DNA of 6,933 bases from an uncultured Fidelibacterota bacterium (GTDB lineage: Bacteria > Marinisomatota > Marinisomatia > Marinisomatales > UBA1611): the NCBI GenBank assembly GCA_913045415.1, contig CAJWPW010000057.1, forward strand, positions 1 to 6,933, read 5' to 3'. Below, piece by piece: positions 1 through 6,179 of the stretch. Numbering within the stretch: position 1 is the first letter of the stretch; each line of letters begins with the position of its first letter. Both the position numbers and the translations under genes were made by a program. Under the pieces are notes generated by a model. That model did no database searches and had not been told where the DNA came from. It was given only the letters and a program-made list of their open reading frames with translations.

Positions 1-54
1 TTAGGACTCCAGGTTTTCATCCTGGCAACAGGAGTTCGATTCTCCTACGGGCTA
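1..54 (+). tRNA. tRNA-Glu (anticodon UUC), 5' end cut by window edge
   Basis: This is the 3' part of a tRNA that decodes GAA/GAG as glutamate. The visible parts are the 3' strand of the D-stem (GGAC, 4-7), an anticodon stem CCAGG/CCTGG (9-13 and 21-25) with the seven-base loop TTTTCAT (14-20, anticodon TTC at 16-18), a four-base variable region (26-29), a T-arm AGGAG/CTCCT (30-34 and 42-46) with loop TTCGATT, the acceptor 3' strand ACGGGCT (47-53) and discriminator A54. The ACGGG acceptor strand and the CAAC variable region are like those of bacterial tRNA-Glu. CCA is not encoded, since CAT follows the discriminator, so CCA must be added by nucleotidyltransferase. The acceptor 5' strand and most of the D-arm lie outside the window. 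Confidence 0.93.
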
Positions 55-58
55 CATT

Positions 59-92
59 AAAAACCCTCGCTATTTACGAGGGTTTTTGTTTT
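59..92. terminator. Bidirectional rho-independent terminator
   Basis: A perfect stem CCCTCG (64-69) / CGAGGG (77-82) with a seven-base loop is extended outward by five A and five T residues, so a T-run follows the GC stem on either strand. On the plus strand it ends the tRNA transcript. On the minus strand it lies immediately after the stop codon of the secreted-protein gene. Confidence 0.9.
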
Positions 93-759
93 AATGAGTA
101 ACGGACACTTTTTCCCGCCAATCTTTATACCAACTAGCAAATGTCCACCAACCCCAAAATGTATCTTTTTTAATGGCGCGAAAAATGACTCTCTGATATT
201 CTAAAGAATCTTTAGGAGACATCCGGTAAGTACGCCTCGGATTTCCATGCAATCCTTTGATCACCAGCCATTGACCTTTCACATATATTAAGGTATGTTT
301 TGAGGCATCTCCTCCGGTGGGATTAATTAAATACACATGAATGAGGTCTTCTACGCCAGCCAGTTTCCTTCGCCAGTTTATTGATAAAACCGGGGTTTGA
401 AGGGTCACCCTTGTCATGGGCGTAAATAATACATCCACAATTCTCCAAGATTCACCTGGATTAATTTGACCATCCTTTGCATGAACCACCATATTTTTAA
501 TATTCTGGAGCTGTACGGGAACAATAAAATCCACTTCTCCTTCCTGAATTCCTTCTTCAAAGGAAAATTGTGTACCTAAATGGTGTATGGTAAACTGTTC
601 ACCCGTTTCTTCCACATGGATACCCAGGTGTTCAAAAACACCATCAAAATAGGTTAATAATTCAGGCGTTTGTAAAATATTCTGCCAGGTGTGTAGAGAC
701 GACGTAACTTGGGAATTCAGGGAAGTGATAGCGATAATACTGAGTATTATTTTTTTCAT
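91..759 (-). CDS. Secreted or periplasmic protein of unknown function (222 aa)
   Basis: I do not recognise this protein with confidence. The first ~20 residues (MKK, then a hydrophobic run IILSIIAITSL) look like a Sec signal peptide, so the mature protein is probably exported; there is no lipobox. The mature part is a mixed alpha/beta-looking domain without further membrane segments. It is poor in Cys and ends in a tryptophan-rich stretch (FWGWWTFASWYKDW, near residues 201-214). The middle section (acidic strands, then DFIVP, ESWRIVDVLF and an LTPVLS-like segment) vaguely suggests an SCP2/lipid-binding-like fold, but this is a guess. The ATG start is supported by a strong AAGGAGG ribosome-binding site (765-771) five bases upstream. 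The gene is monocistronic: it ends at a terminator and is divergent from the DUF2231 gene. Confidence 0.82.
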   Translation of the reverse strand: MKKIILSIIAITSLNSQVTSSLHTWQNILQTPELLTYFDGVFEHLGIHVEETGEQFTIHHLGTQFSFEEGIQEGEVDFIVPVQLQNIKNMVVHAKDGQINPGESWRIVDVLFTPMTRVTLQTPVLSINWRRKLAGVEDLIHVYLINPTGGDASKHTLIYVKGQWLVIKGLHGNPRRTYRMSPKDSLEYQRVIFRAIKKDTFWGWWTFASWYKDWREKVSVTH

Positions 760-764
760 GGCAA

Positions 765-771
765 CCTCCTT
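765..771 (-). promoter_or_regulatory. Strong Shine-Dalgarno site for the secreted-protein gene
   Basis: AAGGAGG on the minus strand lies five bases before the ATG at 757-759. It is a near-perfect complement to the 16S rRNA tail and fixes that start. The other genes in the window have weaker sites, so this gene may be translated unusually well. Confidence 0.8.
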
Positions 772-780
772 ATGGTGTAA

Positions 781-800
781 CCATTGGTATTTTCCAATGG
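781..800. promoter_or_regulatory. Perfect inverted repeat, candidate operator, in the divergent intergenic region
   Basis: CCATTGG (781-787) and CCAATGG (794-800) form an exact inverted repeat around a six-base AT-rich centre. It lies between two divergent genes, and its right arm overlaps the candidate -35 element of the plus-strand gene (791-796). This arrangement is typical of a repressor operator. A short mRNA hairpin is the other option. No regulator gene is in the window. Confidence 0.4.
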
Positions 801-819
801 AACCGAAAAGAAATATAAC
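791..819 (+). promoter_or_regulatory. Candidate sigma-70 promoter for the DUF2231 gene
   Basis: TTTCCA (791-796, four of six matches to TTGACA) is separated by 17 bases from TATAAC (814-819, five of six matches to TATAAT). This would start transcription near 826, about 25 bases before the ATG at 851. The prediction rests on spacing and consensus only. Confidence 0.35.
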
Positions 820-850
820 TTTAAACAGTTAATGTTCGCTAATTTTTTCC

Positions 851-1288
851 ATGAATTTTCCCCTTCATCCAGCACTGGTGCACTTTCCCATTGCATTTTT
901 GTATGGGGCACTTATTCTCCATGCGATTCAACTATGGCGACCGCACTGGATGTGCCGAATTATCGGCTTGTGGTTATTAGGCATGTCTGCCGTCATTTCT
1001 ATTGCCACATCTATTGCTGGGGAACGGGAAATGATTCGCGCTGGTCAAATAGGTTATTCGACTGAAATTATTGAAATCATGAACCGCCATGAGTTTATGG
1101 GAAATATTGTTGTTTGGGGATCCATCATACTTTTCATTATATGGATAACCCTATTTTTTAAAAATATGGAAGATCGCCGTGTGGATATATTGGCCTTTGC
1201 ATTTCTGGCCTTACTGGTTTGTGCCGTTTCTTTTACCGCCTATTTAGGTGGACAATTGGTATGGGTTCACGGGGTAGGTACCCCATAA
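851..1288 (+). CDS. DUF2231 family integral membrane protein (145 aa)
   Basis: This is a small inner-membrane protein of the DUF2231 family (COG4244-like predicted membrane protein). The family hallmarks are visible: the N-terminal HPALVHFPIAF motif (residues 6-16) and the C-terminal LGGQLVWVHGVG (132-143). Four transmembrane helices are apparent near residues 12-30, 37-56, 84-103 and 111-132. Histidines at 6, 11, 24, 80 and 140 lie at or near helix ends, and several are family-conserved, so heme or metal binding is conceivable. The biochemical role of the family is not established. The ATG at 851 is chosen because the HPALVHFP motif normally lies at the extreme N-terminus. No clear ribosome-binding site precedes it. 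The gene converges on the phosphatase gene with only 6 bp between stops. Confidence 0.88.
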   Translation: MNFPLHPALVHFPIAFLYGALILHAIQLWRPHWMCRIIGLWLLGMSAVISIATSIAGEREMIRAGQIGYSTEIIEIMNRHEFMGNIVVWGSIILFIIWITLFFKNMEDRRVDILAFAFLALLVCAVSFTAYLGGQLVWVHGVGTP

Positions 1289-1303
1289 AATAGTCTATTT
1301 TAT
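1271..1303. repeat. Nested palindromes at a convergent gene junction
   Basis: GGGGTAGGTACCCC (1271-1284) is a GC-rich inverted repeat in the last codons of the DUF2231 gene. It is followed directly by ATAAAATAG-T-CTATTTTAT (1285-1303), a perfect 9-bp inverted repeat holding the stop codons of both convergent genes. Together they may act as a weak bidirectional terminator, although neither has a clean T-run. The symmetry could partly be chance. Confidence 0.35.
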
Positions 1304-2407
1304 CAAACCAACCATTGGATCAACTACATGACCAACGGGCTGGTTACTGATAAAATCATAGCCGAGTAGATAGCCTAATGTTGTGGCCAATTGACTGGTA
1401 GCGATCGTATCAGTATTGGTCATTTCACCAATTGCAGGCGTATCCGGACCAATAATGGCTGTCCATAGAAATTCAGCCCCCGGCACACCATCGCCATGTG
1501 AACCCCAGGCACCATGTTCATAACTTCCACGACCATGGTCAGTTGTTATCATCATAGTTGTTTTACCCCGATACATTTCATTGGATTGTGTCCAATCCCA
1601 AATCGCTTTTATATAACCATCGGACCGGTTGGCTGTATTTAAATATTTGTCATATTCTCTTTGATGTGCAAACTCATCCGTTTCATCAAAAGAAATATAT
1701 AAGAATCGAGGTTTATTCAGTTTTAAATATTCAAAAGCATATTCAAACGTAAACGCGTCCCAACGTACAGCACTGCCATACCATGGAGAGGGAACATCTT
1801 CAATAAATGTGTTGAGCCACTGCTGTTTTGGAGTAAGCTTTTCATCATAAAATGGGTACCCGCCAGAATTAATAGTAAAATCATTTCTTTCCGTATTGAT
1901 AATCCAGTCAAACACATCCCAAGAAGCAAATGCGGCCACACGATCCTCAAAGCCTTCCTGCTGATCCAAAAATTCAAGCAAATTGATATTTGGATTCCAT
2001 TCTTTTTCATTACTATTCACACTATCGTCATTAAAGCCAACTAACAATTCATTATATCCTGGGTAGGAAAACCAATATGGGTTGGTCAATCGCATGACGC
2101 TCCCTTGTTCTTTATTCCCATAGATTTGACCCTGTTCTCCAATCGTGTTCCAAAAAAAGGGGAAAACTAATTTTCGTCTTTCACGATAGTCCTCAGACCA
2201 ATATTTAGCAGAAGTTGCTTCAACATCTTTTACGAACAAGGTATCAAGTACAATATTTTCATCGGCGCCATAAAACAAATCTTCCCAACGTACACCATCT
2301 AATGTAATTAAAATGACATTCTCAGTTTGGTACCCCTTTTGGTTTTTCGAATCATTTTTTCCACATCCAATCAGAATTAGACATAGAATAAAAATCTGCT
2401 TTTTCAT
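1295..2407 (-). CDS. Alkaline phosphatase superfamily lipoprotein (phosphodiesterase/sulfatase-like, 370 aa)
   Basis: This is a predicted metal-dependent hydrolase of the alkaline phosphatase superfamily, closest in style to type I phosphodiesterase/nucleotide pyrophosphatase proteins. A lipoprotein signal ends in the lipobox LIGC (Cys15), so the protein should be membrane-anchored outside the cytoplasm. Expected metal ligands are visible: Asp37 (ITLDGVR), Asp244 and His248 (DEFAH), Asp290-His291 (TTDHGRG) and His304 (WGSHGDG). Ser114 in FSYPGYNE aligns with the catalytic Thr of the TFPNH motif in phosphodiesterases, so it is the probable nucleophile. At 370 residues it is compact but complete. 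Its ATG overlaps the stop of the DUF4249-like gene (ATGA, 2404-2407), and AGGAT lies just upstream, which implies translational coupling. The substrate is unknown: a phosphoester, phosphonate or sulfate ester is possible. Confidence 0.88.
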   Translation of the reverse strand: MKKQIFILCLILIGCGKNDSKNQKGYQTENVILITLDGVRWEDLFYGADENIVLDTLFVKDVEATSAKYWSEDYRERRKLVFPFFWNTIGEQGQIYGNKEQGSVMRLTNPYWFSYPGYNELLVGFNDDSVNSNEKEWNPNINLLEFLDQQEGFEDRVAAFASWDVFDWIINTERNDFTINSGGYPFYDEKLTPKQQWLNTFIEDVPSPWYGSAVRWDAFTFEYAFEYLKLNKPRFLYISFDETDEFAHQREYDKYLNTANRSDGYIKAIWDWTQSNEMYRGKTTMMITTDHGRGSYEHGAWGSHGDGVPGAEFLWTAIIGPDTPAIGEMTNTDTIATSQLATTLGYLLGYDFISNQPVGHVVDPMVGLIK

Positions 2408-3411
2408 TGATCATCCTTTTTGACATAAATAACAAAATATATAGAGTGCGTTGATGAAAATAATCCATAGCCCCCTTCAATATTACTTTCCGGTAAAACA
2501 TATTGGTTTTGAGGCGGACCCATTGGAAAGCCCTTGAAATATTTTCGAAACGATTCATCCGCGACTTGAATTTCTATCAGGTGGGGACCATAATAGTTAA
2601 ATGACAGCCATCCAAAGTCTAAATAGTGCTGACTCAAATGCCATACAATTGGGTTAGCCCAATAATATTCTCCATCATCATTTACCATCATATGTCCTTT
2701 AAATATATGGGCAGAAAGGGATGTATCTACAATCGCGTTTGCAGGCGTCGCATCCATTGCATTACTAATAAGCCTGATCATACCAGGATCACTGTCCGCC
2801 TTCCAATCAACCACGAACATGGGTATAGAAGCAAAACTGGTTGTGTAACAACTTCCCTCTTTATAGGTCACTGTATCCATTTTTAGGATAGAAAAGTCTT
2901 TGGTTTTCATTGCAATAGAGATTTCCTGTTGGGTATTTTCATTGAGAAAAAGGTTAATCGGATCGATGATTATTTGTTTACCCTCACATTGGTAATCGGT
3001 AGTTTTAACCGATTGAATATGCAGACTGTCAGGAATGATAGTTTGAGACCTCAACTCTTGACCATTCCATTCAACCGATAATTCAAATGTTTCGTTTGGT
3101 TGAATCTGGCCTGCTCTATGTCCTACAATGTATCTCCCAGGATGGTTTGGATCAGACTCAAAAGGATATACTCGTGATCCTGTCCCGATAGATACTACCG
3201 CATCCGTAATCCAGTTGGCTTCCGCCTCATGGGCTTGATTAATATCATACGATCGTGAAACATAGATGGTATCCATCATCCATTCATTGGCTTTAAGATT
3301 TCCAAAAACTACCACTTTTTCTTCATATTTATCCGCATCATCCACCGGTTCACAGGATGATAATAAAATACCAAATGTCATCCCAATGAAAATAATTCGG
3401 TTAAAAGTCAA
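2404..3411 (-). CDS. DUF4249-like outer-membrane lipoprotein, partner of the TonB receptor (335 aa)
   Basis: The signal peptide ends in the lipobox LLSSC (Cys20), so this is a lipoprotein. The mature start is rich in Asp and Glu (CEPVDDADKYEEK). The body is beta-rich, with an early VVVFGNLKANEWMMDTIYVSRSYD region and a C-terminal SNIEGGYGLFSS motif (near 311-322), both of which resemble the DUF4249 family of Bacteroidota. That family commonly lies beside TonB-dependent receptors and is thought to act with them; its ligand is unknown. The start is TTG at 3409-3411: an in-frame TGA lies two codons upstream, and the next ATG (codon 11) would leave too short a signal peptide. The gene overlaps the receptor gene by 11 bp and the phosphatase gene by 4 bp. 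Family assignment is from motif memory and is moderately sure; the lipoprotein call is firm. Confidence 0.82.
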   Translation of the reverse strand: MTFNRIIFIGMTFGILLSSCEPVDDADKYEEKVVVFGNLKANEWMMDTIYVSRSYDINQAHEAEANWITDAVVSIGTGSRVYPFESDPNHPGRYIVGHRAGQIQPNETFELSVEWNGQELRSQTIIPDSLHIQSVKTTDYQCEGKQIIIDPINLFLNENTQQEISIAMKTKDFSILKMDTVTYKEGSCYTTSFASIPMFVVDWKADSDPGMIRLISNAMDATPANAIVDTSLSAHIFKGHMMVNDDGEYYWANPIVWHLSQHYLDFGWLSFNYYGPHLIEIQVADESFRKYFKGFPMGPPQNQYVLPESNIEGGYGLFSSTHSIYFVIYVKKDDQ

Positions 3412-5689
3412 AACTCACTCCAATACTAGGGATAATGGGTAATCCGTTTATCACCAAACGCTGGGGTCGGCCTTCATCCGCTTCATCTATTTCTTTATCC
3501 CCATCATCATCCATCCCATTTTGAGTGCTGCCAAACTGGTATGCATACCGGAATACATTTTTTTGCCAATAGGAATTAACGATTTGAATAAACAAATCCA
3601 TCTTTTTTCCTTTCACACTTGTATGCCATACAGCACCCAAGTCCAATCGATGGTACAGGGGATAGCGGCCACCATTCCTTGTGCCGGGAATGGTTCGATA
3701 GATCTGATTGGACGCGTCAGGTACCTTCTCAATATAATACCCTAAAATGGGCGTATAGGGCTGGCCAGTTTGATAGGTCCACTTACCGTTAATATCCCAT
3801 TTTTTATTTAATCTGTAATTACCGATAATATTAAATACGTGTCTCCGATCCCAGTTGGTATAATATTCTTCTCCATGGAATTTTTTGCGTGAGAGTGACC
3901 ATGCATATGATGCCCAGCCGTTTAATCGCCCCAATCGTTTTTCGAGAAACAATTCGAATCCATAGGCATGACCGTCTCCCACATCCACCAAATCATCCAA
4001 TGTTTCATCTGGAATCATTTCGTCAACCGTAGACCGAGTATCCACAAATGTCAGGAGATTTTTCATATCTTTATAATAGGTCTCAATCTGCACATGATAG
4101 GAAGAACCGAAATATTCTTCATAACCTAAAACAACCTGAATGGCAGATGCAGGATCCACCGAGGGATCAATGGCAAACCAAGCATCTAAAATTTTAGGAT
4201 TAAAATCATCTTGGATCGTTTCCATAAATTGATGATATATGCCAGTTGAAAAATTTATATAACGATCATTGGTCAATAAATATTTCATCCCAAGCCGAGG
4301 ATCCATAAACCAGTTTTCGGCGGCCTTATCATAATAATTCACTCTAAATCCTGGTTCAATCATTAGCTTTTTTGAAAGCCAATATTTTGTTTTGATATAG
4401 GCCGCTGCTTCAATCGGGTGAGACCGGGTATCAAAAATGACACTATCCAAAAAACTGCTACTATATACAAAATCCAAATCCTTTATTTCTATTCCAAATC
4501 GGACTTGGGCATCCTGGGACGCAAACCATGTCCAATCAGAGCGAAAGGTTAAATCATCAATATAATCTTCCTCATTAACGCCCGAATCACCCCCGAGTCC
4601 AAAAAATATATCGAATCGACTTTTTGCCAACAACCAGTTTGAAACCAACTTTGTATTAAAAAATTTGCGGTAATTCATACTGATGGTGCGATTCCCCCAT
4701 ACACCTTTCAGCATTATCTCATCCCAGAATAAATCATCTTTCCCCGTATAAAACGACATAGAAATCCGATCATTTTTCCCCACATCCTGAAAAATATGTC
4801 CCTGCAAATCGTAAAAATAATAGGGGAAATGAAAACTGGTTCCTTTAAAAACTTGATCAAAATATGTCCTTCTGCCTGACATGAGCCATGCGCCCTTCCC
4901 AATGGGTCCTTCCATGGTGGTTTGTGCCGAAAGAAGGGACACGGATCCTTTGCCGTTAAATTTATTTCTATTTCCCTCCCGGCTCCGCACATTCAACACT
5001 GCGGACAATCGGCCGCCATATTCCGCATTGAATCCCCCTTTTAAAAGGTCCGCTTCTTTAATGGCATCCACAATAAAGTTGGAAAAAAATCCTCCCACAT
5101 GAGATGGATTATATACAGTGATGCCATCAAGTAAAATTAAATTTTGATCCGAATTGCCGCCCCGAATAATTAAACCTGTGCTGAATTCAGATTCTGTTAA
5201 TACGCCTGGCAGACTTTGGAGAGAACGGAATAAATCGGCTTCACCTAATTGGGGTACATTTTTTAGTTGACGCATATTCAGGGTATTCCGACTGATTTGG
5301 ATATTGACTCTTCGGTCAACCTCTTCGCCTGTTACCTCAATCAAACTCATTTCGATTGGTGTTATTTCCAATGTGACAGAAAATGCTAAGTCAACGCCAT
5401 TTTTGAGAGAAACTGATTTTTTAAGTGTATTATATCCTAGATAAGAAACAACGACCGTATAATTCCCCGATGGAATTTCACTGATAACAAAATATCCATC
5501 ATGATTTGTAGCCGTTCCTCGATCCGTCCCTGCCAAATATACATTGGCACCGATAAGAGCTTCACCAGAACTTTCGTCGGTGATAAATCCATAAATCTGG
5601 TTGAATTCTTGGGATTGAAGAAATCCCAGTAACAAGATTAGGACTAAACTATTTTTTCCCCAAGATGTCGTCAAGAATTTCCCCTGCAT
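3401..5689 (-). CDS. TonB-dependent receptor with carboxypeptidase-regulatory-like domain (762 aa)
   Basis: This is an outer-membrane beta-barrel that should import a ligand using TonB energy. In order, it has a signal peptide (hydrophobic 15-24, ending near LQSQ, 24-27), a CarboxypepD_reg-like beta-sandwich (about 30-110, with the GEALIGANVYL and DGYFVISEIPSGNY signatures), a plug domain (about 130-240, with LPGVLTES, IIRGG and ILLDGITVYNPSHVGG) and a barrel to the C-terminal Phe762 (SFDF). A full-length size of 762 residues fits the family. An acidic DDDGDKEIDE segment (727-736) sits just before the last strands. The ATG at 5687-5689 lies 41 bp inside the peroxiredoxin gene and has no good ribosome-binding site. 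TTG at 5672-5674 (codon 6) has GGGG six bases upstream and is a serious alternative start. The ligand cannot be told from sequence. Confidence 0.94.
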   Translation of the reverse strand: MQGKFLTTSWGKNSLVLILLLGFLQSQEFNQIYGFITDESSGEALIGANVYLAGTDRGTATNHDGYFVISEIPSGNYTVVVSYLGYNTLKKSVSLKNGVDLAFSVTLEITPIEMSLIEVTGEEVDRRVNIQISRNTLNMRQLKNVPQLGEADLFRSLQSLPGVLTESEFSTGLIIRGGNSDQNLILLDGITVYNPSHVGGFFSNFIVDAIKEADLLKGGFNAEYGGRLSAVLNVRSREGNRNKFNGKGSVSLLSAQTTMEGPIGKGAWLMSGRRTYFDQVFKGTSFHFPYYFYDLQGHIFQDVGKNDRISMSFYTGKDDLFWDEIMLKGVWGNRTISMNYRKFFNTKLVSNWLLAKSRFDIFFGLGGDSGVNEEDYIDDLTFRSDWTWFASQDAQVRFGIEIKDLDFVYSSSFLDSVIFDTRSHPIEAAAYIKTKYWLSKKLMIEPGFRVNYYDKAAENWFMDPRLGMKYLLTNDRYINFSTGIYHQFMETIQDDFNPKILDAWFAIDPSVDPASAIQVVLGYEEYFGSSYHVQIETYYKDMKNLLTFVDTRSTVDEMIPDETLDDLVDVGDGHAYGFELFLEKRLGRLNGWASYAWSLSRKKFHGEEYYTNWDRRHVFNIIGNYRLNKKWDINGKWTYQTGQPYTPILGYYIEKVPDASNQIYRTIPGTRNGGRYPLYHRLDLGAVWHTSVKGKKMDLFIQIVNSYWQKNVFRYAYQFGSTQNGMDDDGDKEIDEADEGRPQRLVINGLPIIPSIGVSFDF
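3418..3421 (-). promoter_or_regulatory. Ribosome-binding site supporting the TTG start of the DUF4249-like gene
   Basis: GGAG on the minus strand lies six bases before the TTG at 3409-3411, inside the last codons of the receptor gene. An in-frame stop (TGA, 3415-3417) sits between the site and the start, which excludes any longer reading. This makes TTG the only start that keeps a full signal peptide. Confidence 0.6.
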
Positions 5690-6179
5690 GTGAATTGACG
5701 TTCATTTTTTTGTATATTTTTTCAATCCGTCCTTCCGGACTAATGAGAAATGTCACCCGGCTTGACCATAAACGTCCTTTCGTACCATATGCTTTGGATA
5801 CATCTTTTCCTTTATCTGATAATAAAGTGAATGGAAGCACATGCTTTTTCTTAAATGATTTTAAGGCTTTGGGTGAATCATAACTGATGCCAAATACAAT
5901 GATGTTTGCTTTTTCATATTCACTGAATGCGTCGCGGAACCCGCAAGCTTCTTTCGTTCATCCGGGCGTATCGGCTTTGGGAAAAAAATAAACCACCACT
6001 CTTTTCCCTCGATAATCCTTAAGGGTTACTTTTTGTTTATCGTGAGATAAAAGTGTAAAGTCCGGAGCCATATCTCCAACTTTGAGGGTATCACTTTCCT
6101 TCCCAAATATTTTTAATGTAGCAAAAAGAAATCCAATTGCGAGTATAATTATGAGTATTACCTTCATTTTCCTAACCAT
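5649..6179 (-). CDS. Selenocysteine-containing BCP-type peroxiredoxin, membrane-anchored (176 aa, UGA = Sec74)
   Basis: This is a thiol or selenol peroxidase of the BCP/PrxQ class, which reduces hydrogen and organic peroxides. The frame contains one in-frame TGA (5958-5960), precisely at the peroxidatic residue of the motif PKADTPG-U-TKEAC. It stays open from the ATG at 6179 to the TAG at 5649. Family features lie on both sides of the TGA: VGDMAPDFTL (34-43) and VVVYFFPKADTPG before it, and the resolving Cys79 (U+5, as in BCP), CGFRDAF, FGISYDS and the catalytic Arg141 (SSRVTFLISPEGRI) after it. Residues ~6-24 are strongly hydrophobic after MVRKMK and have no lipobox, so it is an anchored or exported enzyme. 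A later ATG at codon 5 (6165-6167) is also possible. A SECIS-like hairpin follows the TGA. It is the first gene of a four-gene overlapping operon. A pseudogene or sequencing error is the alternative reading. Confidence 0.88.
5925..5951 (-). promoter_or_regulatory. Candidate bacterial SECIS element in the peroxiredoxin mRNA
   Basis: After the UGA and six intervening bases, the mRNA can fold into an 11-bp stem. Six inner pairs (UUGCGG with CCGCGA) close a three-base GUU loop (5938-5940). A bulged C (5931) and two pairs follow, then a bulged A (5928) and three more pairs (GAA/UUC). The apical loop starts 18 bases after the UGA and begins with G. This is the distance and loop rule known for bacterial SelB-binding hairpins, such as the one in fdhF. 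The folding was done by eye, without energies. Confidence 0.65.

Noticed and set aside
1..92. tRNA gene as an integration (attachment) site
   Set aside because: No integrase and no direct repeat of the tRNA 3' end is present in the window.
784..1065. An overlapping plus-strand open frame beside the DUF2231 gene
   Set aside because: The DUF2231 reading in the other frame has clear family motifs and helices. This one has low-complexity Cys/His-rich chance sequence and begins inside the inverted repeat.
5649..5840. A separate 63-residue gene starting at GTG (5838-5840)
   Set aside because: It is the C-terminal third of the peroxiredoxin in the same frame as the upstream part, with homologous sequence continuing without a break from the TGA. 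It has no ribosome-binding site of its own.
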